DNA of 5,801 nucleotides from Anaerolineae bacterium (GTDB lineage: Bacteria > Chloroflexota > Anaerolineae > J102), in NCBI GenBank assembly GCA_026985975.1, contig JALSPL010000007.1, positions 1-5,801 of the forward strand. The letters run 5' to 3'. The translations under genes and the position numbers were made by a program. Positions within the stretch are counted from its first letter, which is position 1; each line of letters starts with the position of its first letter. Shown here in pieces: positions 1 to 5,616 of this stretch. The notes beneath the pieces are model-generated. The model was given only the letters and a program-made list of their open reading frames with translations. It did not search any database and was not told the DNA's origin.

Positions 1-160
1 CAATGCTTTTTATGATAAGGAATTGCCCAAATTGGGTTGGACCAAGCAGGGCGGCGGGTTGATGCCCACCTGGACCAAAGGCGACGATTCGTTCGTTTTG
101 ATGGTGACGCCTAATGATGATGGCTCCGCCAACATTGTTATCATGACCAACCCCCAGTAA
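1..160 (+). CDS. C-terminal fragment of an unidentified protein (5' end outside window)
   Basis: An open frame enters from the left edge (first full codon at base 2) and ends at TAA 158-160, giving 52 residues: NAFYDKELPKLGWTKQGG, then GLMPTWTKGDDSFVLMVTP and NDDGSANIVIMTNPQ. The pattern FYDKELPKLGW, then a W/K-rich strand and a final hydrophobic strand (ANIVIMT), resembles the end of small alpha/beta domains found in secreted or lipid-anchored proteins of Chloroflexota. That resemblance is from memory, and no family can be named. Codon use looks normal, and a strong terminator follows 25 bases after the stop. Together these support a real gene end. The function is unknown, and signal peptide or other domains would lie outside the window. 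Confidence 0.7.
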   Translation, partial: NAFYDKELPKLGWTKQGGGLMPTWTKGDDSFVLMVTPNDDGSANIVIMTNPQ

Positions 161-185
161 AAACGATCTTCGCACATCACCCATC

Positions 186-213
186 AGCCCCCGCCCGCCA
201 GCGGGGGCTTTTT
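186..213 (+). terminator. Rho-independent terminator after the left-edge gene
   Basis: A perfect 9-bp GC-rich stem, AGCCCCCGC (186-194) against GCGGGGGCT (201-209), closes a 6-base loop (CCGCCA). A T-run at 209-213 follows directly. It lies 25 bases after the TAA at 158-160, so it should end the transcript of the partial gene and insulate the next operon. Confidence 0.9.
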
Positions 214-257
214 CATGTCCGACGCCCGGTCTCTACCCCAAACATCCGCACCTGCGC

Positions 258-263
258 TATAAT
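258..263 (+). promoter_or_regulatory. Candidate -10 box for the helicase-associated/CPBP operon
   Basis: A perfect TATAAT sits at 258-263, about 60 bases before the ATG at 323 and after the terminator at 186-213, where a promoter is expected. No good -35 element is visible: the hexamer at 17-base spacing (235-240) is ACCCCA. It may need an activator or another sigma factor, or the match may be chance. No Shine-Dalgarno sequence is seen before ATG 323. Confidence 0.5.
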
Positions 264-322
264 AGCTTCATCGACACGTCTGGAAACCTGCTCAAAGCCT
301 GCTCACGACCCACGGCCAATTC

Positions 323-1804
323 ATGCCCACCCTGCGACAACATCTTGCCCAGCGCCACAGCATCGAACTGCGCGTTTTCGCCCAAAACCAGGGGATTTTG
401 CCAGACGAAGCTGAAGGGGAAGATCTACTGACGGCGCTGGAGCAGCAAATGCTGAACCCGCGACATGTGCGGGATGTGTGGGCCGCTCTGCCCGAAGCGG
501 CCCGCCGCGCTCTGGCCGAACTGGCCCGTCGCGAACCGGGCATCCCCGCCCCGGCCTTTCAGCGCAAATTCGGCGAACTGCGCCGCATGGGGCCGGGACG
601 CTTGCAGACCGAGCAGCCCTGGAAAACCCCCGTCGGCCCGGGCGAGATCCTCTGGTATCTGGGATGGATCACGCGCGGGTTTCAGAAAACGCCCGAGGGC
701 ATGATCGAATACATCAGCATCCCCGCAGACCTGGTCCAGTTGCTGCCTCTGGACGAAATCGCGCCGGAAGCAAAACCGGCGACGCTCTCCCCCACGCCGA
801 CGCCCGCGGCATCGCGCGACCTGGGCGAACTGCTGCTGGACGATCTGGGAACCATCCTGGCCTATGTGCAGAATCATCAGGTGTGGCTGCGAAGCAATGG
901 CGGCTGGCGCATGCGAGACCTGCAACGCCTGCTGCCGCGGCTGCGCCTCTCCACCATCCGCAAACAGCCGCTGGAGGCGGGCGGGCCGCTACACCTCATC
1001 TTCTTCAGCGCCAAAAAACTGGGATTACTGGAAACGCGTCAGCGCCGCCAGCGTTTTGGCAAGGCCCTGCGCCCCTGGCTGGAGCAATCCCGGGCCGCGC
1101 AGATGCTGAGCCTGTTTCAAACCTGGCGGCTGGCCGATGACTGGAACGATCTATGCCTGACGCCGGGCCTGCGCTGCCAGAAAGGCGCCTGGCGCAACGA
1201 TCCGGTTCTGGCCCGAAAAGCGCTGCTGGCCCGATTGGCCGCGGTGCAGCCGGGAGCGTGGTTTCGCCTGGACGACCTCATCGCCATGATTCATGAGCAT
1301 GATCCCGATTTCCAGCGCCCGGACGGGCTTTACGACACCTGGTATATCCAGAACGCGGCCGGAGATTTTCTGCGCGGCTTCGAGCACTGGCCTGCGGTGG
1401 AGGGACGACTCATTCGCTATCTCTGGCAGGGGCCCCTCTTCTGGCTGGGCGCGGTGGCCCTGGATGATGGTGGCGAAGCATGGCGATTGACGCCGCAAGG
1501 CGAGACGTTTTTGCAGGAAAATGCGCCATCGTCAACGCCCGCGGCGCCGATTTTACGCGTCCTGGAGGATTTCAGCATCGTGCTGGCCCCCCACATCGGT
1601 TTGTGGGATCGCCTGCGGGTGGCGCTGTTCAGCTTCTGGCAGGCCAGCGAGCCCGCCTATCGCTATCGCATCACCCGGCGGGGATTGCAGCGGGCGGCCC
1701 GGCGCGGCGTCTCAAGCCAACGCATTCTCGATTTTTTGCAACGGGCCAGCGGCGACGCGCTGCCCGATAAGGTGATCAAGGCGCTGGAGGCCTTCTCGGC
1801 ATGA
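323..1804 (+). CDS. Helicase-associated (XPB/Ssl2 N-terminal-like, Helicase_C_3 type) domain protein
   Basis: This 493-residue soluble protein matches the family annotated as helicase-associated or helicase XPB/Ssl2 N-terminal domain protein. Residues about 45-155 carry the family pattern FGELRRMGPGRLQTEQPW, P-x-E-I-LWYLGWI and a hydrophobic IPADLVQLLPL stretch. Residues about 410-493 form the C-terminal module: V-L-E-DF-S-I-V (413-420), then YRYRITR (446-452), then a helix with RGVSSQRILDFLQ and a final ALPDKVIKALEAF. The middle looks like winged-helix repeats, for example LSTIRKQPLEAGGPLHLIFFSAKKLGLLE and WRLTPQGETFLQE. No Walker A or DExx motif is present, so it is not itself a helicase. 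Related domains cap the N terminus of XPB-type DNA repair helicases, so a DNA-binding or helicase-partner role is inferred. No XPB gene is in the window. The stop overlaps the next start (ATGA), implying translational coupling. ATG 323 is chosen as the first in-frame start; it lacks a clear ribosome binding site. Confidence 0.8.
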   Translation: MPTLRQHLAQRHSIELRVFAQNQGILPDEAEGEDLLTALEQQMLNPRHVRDVWAALPEAARRALAELARREPGIPAPAFQRKFGELRRMGPGRLQTEQPWKTPVGPGEILWYLGWITRGFQKTPEGMIEYISIPADLVQLLPLDEIAPEAKPATLSPTPTPAASRDLGELLLDDLGTILAYVQNHQVWLRSNGGWRMRDLQRLLPRLRLSTIRKQPLEAGGPLHLIFFSAKKLGLLETRQRRQRFGKALRPWLEQSRAAQMLSLFQTWRLADDWNDLCLTPGLRCQKGAWRNDPVLARKALLARLAAVQPGAWFRLDDLIAMIHEHDPDFQRPDGLYDTWYIQNAAGDFLRGFEHWPAVEGRLIRYLWQGPLFWLGAVALDDGGEAWRLTPQGETFLQENAPSSTPAAPILRVLEDFSIVLAPHIGLWDRLRVALFSFWQASEPAYRYRITRRGLQRAARRGVSSQRILDFLQRASGDALPDKVIKALEAFSA

Positions 1805-2781
1805 CGGAAACCGTTCTCACCTTCGGTCTGGCGCTGCTGATCATTCTGCTGGCGCAGTTCGGCGAACGCAATCGCCGGGCGCAATGGCTTGATTATCTGA
1901 TCCTGCTGCTGGCTGCCCTGGCGCTCCTGGCCGCGGGCATTCTGATTCTTTTCACACCCGAGATGCTGCAACCGTTGGGCTCCGACGCCCGGGGGAAAAA
2001 ATTCGCATGGATCATCATCGGCGCTGCGCTGCTCATCATCCTGCCGCTGATTCTGGCCATAAACGCTACGCGTCGCCGCCAAAATCCCACCCTGCGCGGC
2101 ATCCCCTGGACGCGGCCCGTGCATTTGACCGCCTGGACGCTGCTTACGCTTTTTATTGGCGGCAACTTTGCGGTGGCCCAACTGAAAGACCTCTCCGATC
2201 TTGAAATCGATCATGCGCTGCCGTTGCTGATCATCCAGAACTCGGGCTTTGCGCTGGCGGCGCTGCTGGGCGTTGGCTGGGGCGTGCGCCGAAGCTGGCG
2301 CGACGTCCTCGCCCGCCTGGGACTGCGCCGCCCCACCCTGGGCGACGCGCTGATCGGCACGGGCATGGCGCTGATGATGCTGATCTGCACCGGCATCATG
2401 GGCGTGTTGGTGATGTTGATATTCGGCGAAGACATGACCGCTTCATCCGGATTCAACCAGCAGATCATCAGCCAACTGCACGGCGCGGGCGGCGTGCTGC
2501 TGATGGGCCTGGCCACGGGCGCGGGCGAAGAGATGCTCTACCGCGGGGCCTTGCAGCCGGTGGCGGGCGTTTGGCTCACCAGTTTTCTGTTCGCCGTCAG
2601 TCACATCCAATATCTCAGCCCCGCCATCATCGTCATCTTCGTCCTGGGATTGATGCTGGGATACACGCGCAACAAATGGGGGCTCGGCGCCGCCATCTGG
2701 ACTCACGCCCTGTATAACGCCCTGGTGGGTTTGCTGACATTGGCGGCGATGAATCTCGATCAATTCAACGTTGGCATGTAG
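1801..2781 (+). CDS. CPBP family intramembrane glutamic endopeptidase (CAAX protease/Abi)
   Basis: This 326-residue polytopic membrane protein has the three CPBP motifs: EExxxR at E243-E244-M-L-Y-R248, FxxxH at F264-A-V-S-H268, and HxxxN at H302-A-L-Y-N306. These are the expected catalytic glutamate, histidines and asparagine of the Rce1-like fold. About eight hydrophobic segments are visible, near residues 4-17, 29-50, 68-86, 107-125, 143-158, 183-207, 226-241 and 275-290, with the catalytic core in the last 100 residues. Bacterial members process membrane-bound or prenylated substrates, act in bacteriocin self-immunity or regulate signalling. Nothing here points to a specific substrate, and no bacteriocin gene is adjacent. 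The start overlaps the upstream stop as ATGA. GGAGG at 1786-1790 lies 10 bases before it, so coupled translation is likely. Repeat-rich DNA follows the stop. Confidence 0.93.
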   Translation: MTETVLTFGLALLIILLAQFGERNRRAQWLDYLILLLAALALLAAGILILFTPEMLQPLGSDARGKKFAWIIIGAALLIILPLILAINATRRRQNPTLRGIPWTRPVHLTAWTLLTLFIGGNFAVAQLKDLSDLEIDHALPLLIIQNSGFALAALLGVGWGVRRSWRDVLARLGLRRPTLGDALIGTGMALMMLICTGIMGVLVMLIFGEDMTASSGFNQQIISQLHGAGGVLLMGLATGAGEEMLYRGALQPVAGVWLTSFLFAVSHIQYLSPAIIVIFVLGLMLGYTRNKWGLGAAIWTHALYNALVGLLTLAAMNLDQFNVGM

Positions 2782-2790
2782 AAATGAGTC

Positions 2791-2952
2791 GCCTGAAAAA
2801 AAGCCTCACCACGGAGGCGCAGAGGGCGCGGAGGGAGAAAAAGGTGGAGGTTCGGAGGTCTTTTCTCTGTGAACTGCCATGATTTTCTCCGTGTTCTCCG
2901 TGGTAAAATAACCTTTTTTCAGTGGACCCAGAGATGGATCGACTGAGAAAAG
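2791..2952. repeat. Nested imperfect inverted repeat (CCACGGAG/CTGAAAAAAG type)
   Basis: The left arm has CTGAAAAAAAG (2793-2803), ACCACGGAG (2808-2816) and GGAGGGAGAAAAA (2830-2842). Their complements appear in mirrored order on the right: TTTTCTCCGTG (2883-2893), CTCCGTGGT (2896-2904, a perfect match) and CTTTTTTCAG (2913-2922). The right edge then starts a second hairpin: CTTTTTTCAGT (2913-2923) pairs with ACTGAGAAAAG (2942-2952) with one mismatch, across an 18-base loop. The strand is purine-rich (GGAG repeated) from 2811 to 2859. It encodes no convincing protein. CCACGGAG-type repeats are dispersed in many environmental bacterial genomes, so this is probably a small non-autonomous palindromic element. 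It could also act as a transcript-end or mRNA-stability hairpin for the CPBP gene, whose stop is 10 bases away. Confidence 0.75.
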
Positions 2953-2961
2953 CCTTGCCTC

Positions 2962-2987
2962 ATGCAAAGCCGCCAAGGCGCAAAGGA
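2962..2987. repeat. Short GCAAAG-type dispersed repeat
   Basis: The run TGCAAAGCCGCCAAGGCGCA continues into AAGGAA. It holds GCAAAG, CCAAG and GCAAAGG units spaced 6-9 bases apart, and a small internal palindrome (GCCGCCAAGGCG). It resembles the GCAAAG/CTTTGCG short repeats scattered through intergenic DNA of Chloroflexota and some other phyla; that likeness is recalled, not searched. It sits directly after the palindromic element and is probably part of the same repeat-rich insertion zone. No function can be assigned. Confidence 0.45.
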
Positions 2988-3023
2988 AAACACCAGGAGT
3001 TTCGCCCAAAAAAGTGACTGAAC

Positions 3024-3092
3024 CCCAACTATCTTTGCTGATTTCTTTGCTGTCGCTGTCGATCTCGACCTTTTTCAGTGAAGCCCAAAATC
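3024..3092. repeat. Dispersed repeat, copy 1 (before the CorC gene)
   Basis: A stretch built of TTTGCTG units (3034-3040 and 3047-3053) leads to TCGACCTTTTTCAGTGAAGC (3063-3082) and then CCAAAATCC. The end closely matches 4927-4954 (CCGACCTTTTTTCAGGGAAG, then CCAATCC), and both copies have CAGC/GCTG units before the GACC. It shares the CTTTTT(T)CAGTG core with 2913-2924. The copy ends just before ATG 3126, so the leader of the CorC gene is probably repeat-derived. Exact ends of the repeat cannot be set by eye. Confidence 0.5.
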
Positions 3093-3125
3093 CGTTCCAT
3101 TCCTCTCCTTCTCACCTCAATCGTC

Positions 3126-4469
3126 ATGAACGAAGCCGAAGCAGTACATCAAATCAATCTCTGGATTCCCCTCACCGCCGGCATCCTCATCGTCGTCATC
3201 AATGGCTTTTTCGTCGCCGTGGAGTTTGCACTGGTGGCCAGCAATCGAATGCGATTGCAACAGGCGGCGCGTAAAGGCAGCCGTCCTGCGGCCATCGTGC
3301 TGAAGATGCTGGAAGACCCGGACCGGGCCATTGCCGCATCGCAGTTGGGCGTCACTGCCGCCAGCATCCTGTTGGGCGTGGTGGCCGAAGAGCCGCTGAT
3401 GGCGCTGATGGAGCCTTATCTGACGCCGCTGCTGGGCCGGGTGATGGGCCAGGCCGCGGCCGCGGGCGTCGCCGGCATCCTCGTTCTGCTGGTTCTCTCC
3501 TATTTTCACATGGTTTTCGGCGAGCAAGCCCCCAAAATCATGACGCTGCGCGATCCGGACAAAACCGTACAACTGGTGGCTTATCCCATGTGGCTGTTCG
3601 CCCGCGTCACTGCGCCTTTCGTGTGGATTGTGGACGCCAGCACCGATGTGGTGCTGCGGATGGTGGGCATCAAGGGCGCCATTGGCGGGCACGGGGCCAT
3701 CGCCTCGCTGGAAGAGCTGAAGATGGTGGTGGCGCAAAGCGAACAGGAGGGGATCATCGAGGAAGAGGCCCGAGAGATGCTGACGCGCGTCTTCGATTTT
3801 GGCGAGCGGGTGGTGCGAGAGGTCATGGTGCCGCGCACCAATATCGTCGGCATCGAACATAACATGACCGTGCGGGAGATGCTCGCCACTTTCCGCAAGC
3901 ACCGCCATTCCCGCTTCCCCATTTATGAAGAGAATCTGGATCACATCATCGGCGTCATCGCCATCAAAGATCTGGTGGCGCTGTTGGTGGATCAGCCCGA
4001 TGTGCTGGAACAGCCCGTTGCCTCGCTGCCCGTCCTGCAGGAGCCGCTGATGGCGCCAGAATCCCGGCACATCAGCGATCTGTTCGAGGAGATGCGATCC
4101 AAGGGCATCGGGCTGGCCATCGTCATCGATGAGTTCGGCGGCACCGCGGGCCTGGTCACCCGCGAGGAGCTGGTGGAGGAGATCGTGGGGGATATGACCG
4201 ATGAGTGGGCGCAGCAGTCGCTGCTACGCCGGGTGGACGCGCACACTGTTGAACTCGACGCCCTGACGCGGGTGGACGAGGTGAACGATCTGCTGGAGAT
4301 CGATCTGCCCGAGGACGACGCCTACGAAACCCTGGCCGGACTGATCCTTTACAAACTGCGCCGCATCCCCGAAGTGGGCGAGGCTATCGATGTGGGGGAT
4401 TTCAGGCTGAAGGTTTTGGCGCTGGATGGCCCCAAGATCACGCGGGTGCAGATCTCGCGCCGGGGATAG
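3126..4469 (+). CDS. HlyC/CorC (CNNM) family membrane protein with paired CBS domains
   Basis: From ATG 3126 this is a 447-residue protein with full CNNM/CorC architecture. A DUF21/CNNM transmembrane domain covers about 10-180, with first helix NGFFVAVEFALV (26-37) and family motif FGEQAPK (131-137). MVPRTN (234-239) opens a CBS pair (about 230-350) ending in IDEFGGTAGLVT (334-345) and EELVEEIVGDMTDE. A CorC_HlyC C-terminal domain (about 362-443) contains DLPEDDAYETLAGLI. Members act in magnesium or divalent cation export and in membrane homeostasis; the CBS pair of relatives binds ATP-Mg. The haemolysin name is historical. An in-frame GTG at 3078 would add 16 residues, but it lies inside repeat-derived sequence and adds no domain, so ATG 3126 is preferred. 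Neither start has a good Shine-Dalgarno sequence. The gene converges on the HIT gene one base away. Confidence 0.93.
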   Translation: MNEAEAVHQINLWIPLTAGILIVVINGFFVAVEFALVASNRMRLQQAARKGSRPAAIVLKMLEDPDRAIAASQLGVTAASILLGVVAEEPLMALMEPYLTPLLGRVMGQAAAAGVAGILVLLVLSYFHMVFGEQAPKIMTLRDPDKTVQLVAYPMWLFARVTAPFVWIVDASTDVVLRMVGIKGAIGGHGAIASLEELKMVVAQSEQEGIIEEEAREMLTRVFDFGERVVREVMVPRTNIVGIEHNMTVREMLATFRKHRHSRFPIYEENLDHIIGVIAIKDLVALLVDQPDVLEQPVASLPVLQEPLMAPESRHISDLFEEMRSKGIGLAIVIDEFGGTAGLVTREELVEEIVGDMTDEWAQQSLLRRVDAHTVELDALTRVDEVNDLLEIDLPEDDAYETLAGLILYKLRRIPEVGEAIDVGDFRLKVLALDGPKITRVQISRRG

Positions 4470-4470
4470 G

Positions 4471-4818
4471 CTAGACTGCGACCATCGGCCCCAAAAATTT
4501 GCCGCCGATAAGATGCAAATGCAGGTGAGGAACCACCAGATTGGCGTCCGGGCCATAATTGATGAGCAGCCGGTAGCCCGATTCGGCAATGCCCTCCATG
4601 GCCGCGATCTCGTTGGCGGTCTGCACCATCTCCTTGAGCAGTTCTCCCTCGAAGGCACGCGGATCGCGGATGTGATCGATATGCTGATTGGGGATAATGA
4701 GAATGTGAACGGGAGCAACGGGATTGATGTCGCGAAAGGCTGTGACATGGGTTCCGTTGTAGACGATTTCGGCGGGGATTTCGCCGGCAATGATTTTGCA
4801 AAAGATACAGTCAGTCAT
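4471..4818 (-). CDS. HIT family (histidine triad) nucleotide hydrolase, HINT-like
   Basis: This 115-residue protein has the usual length and layout of bacterial HINT-like proteins. The N terminus is MTDCIFCKIIAGEIP, with a CxxC pair (C4, C7) that in many relatives binds zinc together with later histidines. The middle has VTAFRDINPVAPVHILIIPN. The histidine triad is HLHLHLIGG, with H98, H100 and H102. Family members hydrolyse purine nucleoside phosphoramidates or AMP-lysyl type adducts in the cytoplasm; the real substrate cannot be read from sequence. The segment before the triad is PDANLVVPHLH, where many relatives have a GQ-x-V-x-H pattern. The start ATG has a weak AGGG (plus-strand 4829-4832) 10 bases upstream. 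It lies downstream of mazF on the same strand, across a 135-base gap holding repeat-like sequence. No clear promoter is seen there. Confidence 0.93.
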   Translation of the reverse strand: MTDCIFCKIIAGEIPAEIVYNGTHVTAFRDINPVAPVHILIIPNQHIDHIRDPRAFEGELLKEMVQTANEIAAMEGIAESGYRLLINYGPDANLVVPHLHLHLIGGKFLGPMVAV

Positions 4819-4893
4819 GATTTTTATGCCCTATGAAGAGTGAAGAAGAATGAGTCATCCGTAAAAGATTCAGCGCCAGGTGCGGGCGCACAA

Positions 4894-4955
4894 TTTTTCG
4901 CTGTTTTCCCGACCGCCATTGCTGATTCCGACCTTTTTTCAGGGAAGCCAATCCT
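4894..4955. repeat. Dispersed repeat, copy 2 (between mazF and the HIT gene)
   Basis: Read on the minus strand, this holds two imperfect tandem units, GGTCGGAATCAGCAATGGC and GGTCGGGAAAACAGCGAAAA. Ahead of them lie GGCTTCCCTGAAAAAAGGTC. On the plus strand the end at 4927-4954 matches 3063-3092 almost base for base through GACCTTTTTTCAG-GAAGCC-AATCC. The matching ends exactly at the mazF stop codon (4954-4956). No hairpin strong enough to be a terminator for mazF is visible. It fills most of the mazF-HIT spacer. Confidence 0.5.
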
Positions 4956-5298
4956 ATACATTCTGGTAAATACAGGCATCCAGGATAGCCAAAACTTCAG
5001 TCAGCGTTTCGGAAGATGCACTTTCAACAAAACGCATCTTGCGGTTCCGATAATCCACTGATTTTACCTGTTCCACCATAACAAACCCCGTCAAGGACTT
5101 TCCCTCCCCCACAGCAACATGAAATGGATTCTTGCGATGCGTATTGGTTACAGGGCATACGATTGCCAATCCGGTGTGCTTGTTGAATAAATAGTTACTG
5201 ATAACCAACGCCGGTCGCCGTCCTTTTTGTTCATGTCCTGATTGCGGATCAAAAGTCAAAATGACGAAGTCGCCTTTTTCAGGAATATGGCGCAACAT
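4954..5298 (-). CDS. mazF: MazF/PemK family type II toxin (mRNA endoribonuclease)
   Basis: This 114-residue protein is full length for the MazF/PemK/Kid family, which cleaves single-stranded RNA at short sequence motifs. Visible marks are GDFVILTFDPQSGHEQKGRR (9-28) followed by PALVIS, then IVCPVTNT (46-53) and GFVMVEQVKSVDYRNRKM (71-88). R28 and T51 fall where the catalytic Arg and Thr of the family lie, so the toxin looks intact. The ATG follows the antitoxin TAG with no intervening base, and a strong GGGAGGT (plus-strand 5306-5312) inside the antitoxin gene precedes it by 7 bases. This implies tight co-translation of toxin and antitoxin. The end of the gene abuts a dispersed repeat. Cleavage specificity cannot be predicted here. 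Confidence 0.95.
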   Translation of the reverse strand: MLRHIPEKGDFVILTFDPQSGHEQKGRRPALVISNYLFNKHTGLAIVCPVTNTHRKNPFHVAVGEGKSLTGFVMVEQVKSVDYRNRKMRFVESASSETLTEVLAILDACIYQNV

Positions 5299-5547
5299 CT
5301 ACCAGACCTCCCTTCCCTGCGGCGCGCCCCAGCTCACTTCCTCCACCTCATAGTCCTCGGGCATCTGAGCCACGAGATCCTGGATTTGATACTTCCCCCG
5401 GGTTTTCCGCGCAGGCTCGACTATGATTGTCCCCTCATGGACGGAGAGCGTGATTTCGTCACCGACGCTGATATTTGCTTCTTCCAAAATGGTTTTGGGG
5501 AAACGGATTCCCTGGCTATTGCCCCATTTTTGAATTCGCGTTAACAT
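5299..5547 (-). CDS. mazE: MazE family antitoxin (SpoVT/AbrB swapped-hairpin domain)
   Basis: This is an 82-residue antitoxin read from the ATG at 5545-5547. Residues 1-46, MLTRIQKWGNSQGIRFPKTI followed by LEEANISVGDEITLSVHEGTIIVEP, form a typical MazE/AbrB swapped-hairpin DNA-binding domain that should dimerise and repress its own promoter. Residues about 52-82 (YQIQDLVAQMPEDYEVEEVSWGAPQGREVW) are the acidic tail that wraps and neutralises MazF; the ending GAPQGREVW is characteristic of this group. An in-frame ATG at 5557-5559 would add four residues (MEVS). It is rejected because it overlaps the Shine-Dalgarno GGAGGT, which lies 4 bases before the 5547 ATG. The stop TAG directly adjoins the mazF ATG. 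Confidence 0.95.
   Translation of the reverse strand: MLTRIQKWGNSQGIRFPKTILEEANISVGDEITLSVHEGTIIVEPARKTRGKYQIQDLVAQMPEDYEVEEVSWGAPQGREVW
5306..5312 (-). promoter_or_regulatory. Ribosome binding site of mazF, inside mazE
   Basis: On the minus strand GGGAGGT lies 7 bases before the mazF ATG (plus-strand 5296-5298) and within the last codons of mazE. It fixes the mazF start and shows that the toxin has its own strong initiation site as well as coupling to mazE. Confidence 0.8.
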
Positions 5548-5551
5548 ACTG

Positions 5552-5557
5552 ACCTCC
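5552..5557 (-). promoter_or_regulatory. Ribosome binding site of mazE
   Basis: GGAGGT on the minus strand, 4 bases before the ATG at 5545-5547. It selects that start over the in-frame ATG at 5557-5559, which the site itself overlaps. Confidence 0.85.
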
Positions 5558-5577
5558 ATATCGAGTACAACAAAAAT

Positions 5578-5596
5578 GTATAGCCTAAGTATATAC
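5578..5596. promoter_or_regulatory. Candidate MazE/MazEF operator
   Basis: GTATA (5578-5582) and TATAC (5592-5596) form an inverted repeat across a 9-base gap, overlapping the -10 box and the start point of the mazEF promoter. MazE-type antitoxins usually repress their operon by binding such palindromes near the promoter, so this is a plausible operator. Arms of 5 bases in AT-rich DNA can also occur by chance. Confidence 0.35.
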
Positions 5597-5616
5597 CAAT
5601 TTCATCATAGAGTCAA
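5588..5616 (-). promoter_or_regulatory. Sigma-70 type promoter of mazEF
   Basis: On the minus strand the -35 box TTGACT (plus 5611-5616) and the -10 box TATACT (plus 5588-5593) each match consensus at 5 of 6 positions. They are separated by exactly 17 bases. Transcription would start near 5581, giving a leader of about 35 bases before mazE. The promoter sits between the mtaB stop (5652) and mazE, so mazEF can be expressed independently of mtaB. The region is clearly AT-rich compared with its flanks. Confidence 0.8.

Noticed and set aside
478..1140. Alternative plus-strand frame of 220 codons inside the helicase-associated gene
   Set aside because: Arg/Gly/Pro-rich shadow of a GC-rich gene with no recognisable motif.
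2806..3009. Minus-strand 67-codon frame in the intergenic repeat zone
   Set aside because: It lies wholly in inverted and short repeats, and the product (Pro/Ser-rich tail, ENTEK stretch) only reflects repeat composition.
3117..4070. Long minus-strand open frame (317 codons) opposite the CorC gene
   Set aside because: Its translation is rich in His, Gln and Asp with no domain, as expected from the complement of a GC-biased coding sequence; the plus-strand frame is a textbook CorC/CNNM protein.
4224..4790. Minus-strand open frame of 188 codons, and a plus-strand frame at 4426-4836, over the HIT gene
   Set aside because: Both are out-of-frame shadows; only the frame 4818-4471 contains the CxxC and HLHLHLIGG motifs of a real family.
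4873..4898. Possible plus-strand terminator: GCGCC (4873-4877) pairing with GGCGC (4885-4889), then AATTTTT
   Set aside because: The stem is only 5 bp and lies 400 bases past the CorC stop, beyond the antisense of the HIT gene, so it is too weak and misplaced to call.
4867..4898. Possible minus-strand promoter for the HIT gene (TTGTGC, 17 bases, AATCTT)
   Set aside because: The -10 match is poor (3 of 6) and nothing else supports it; the HIT gene could be read from upstream.
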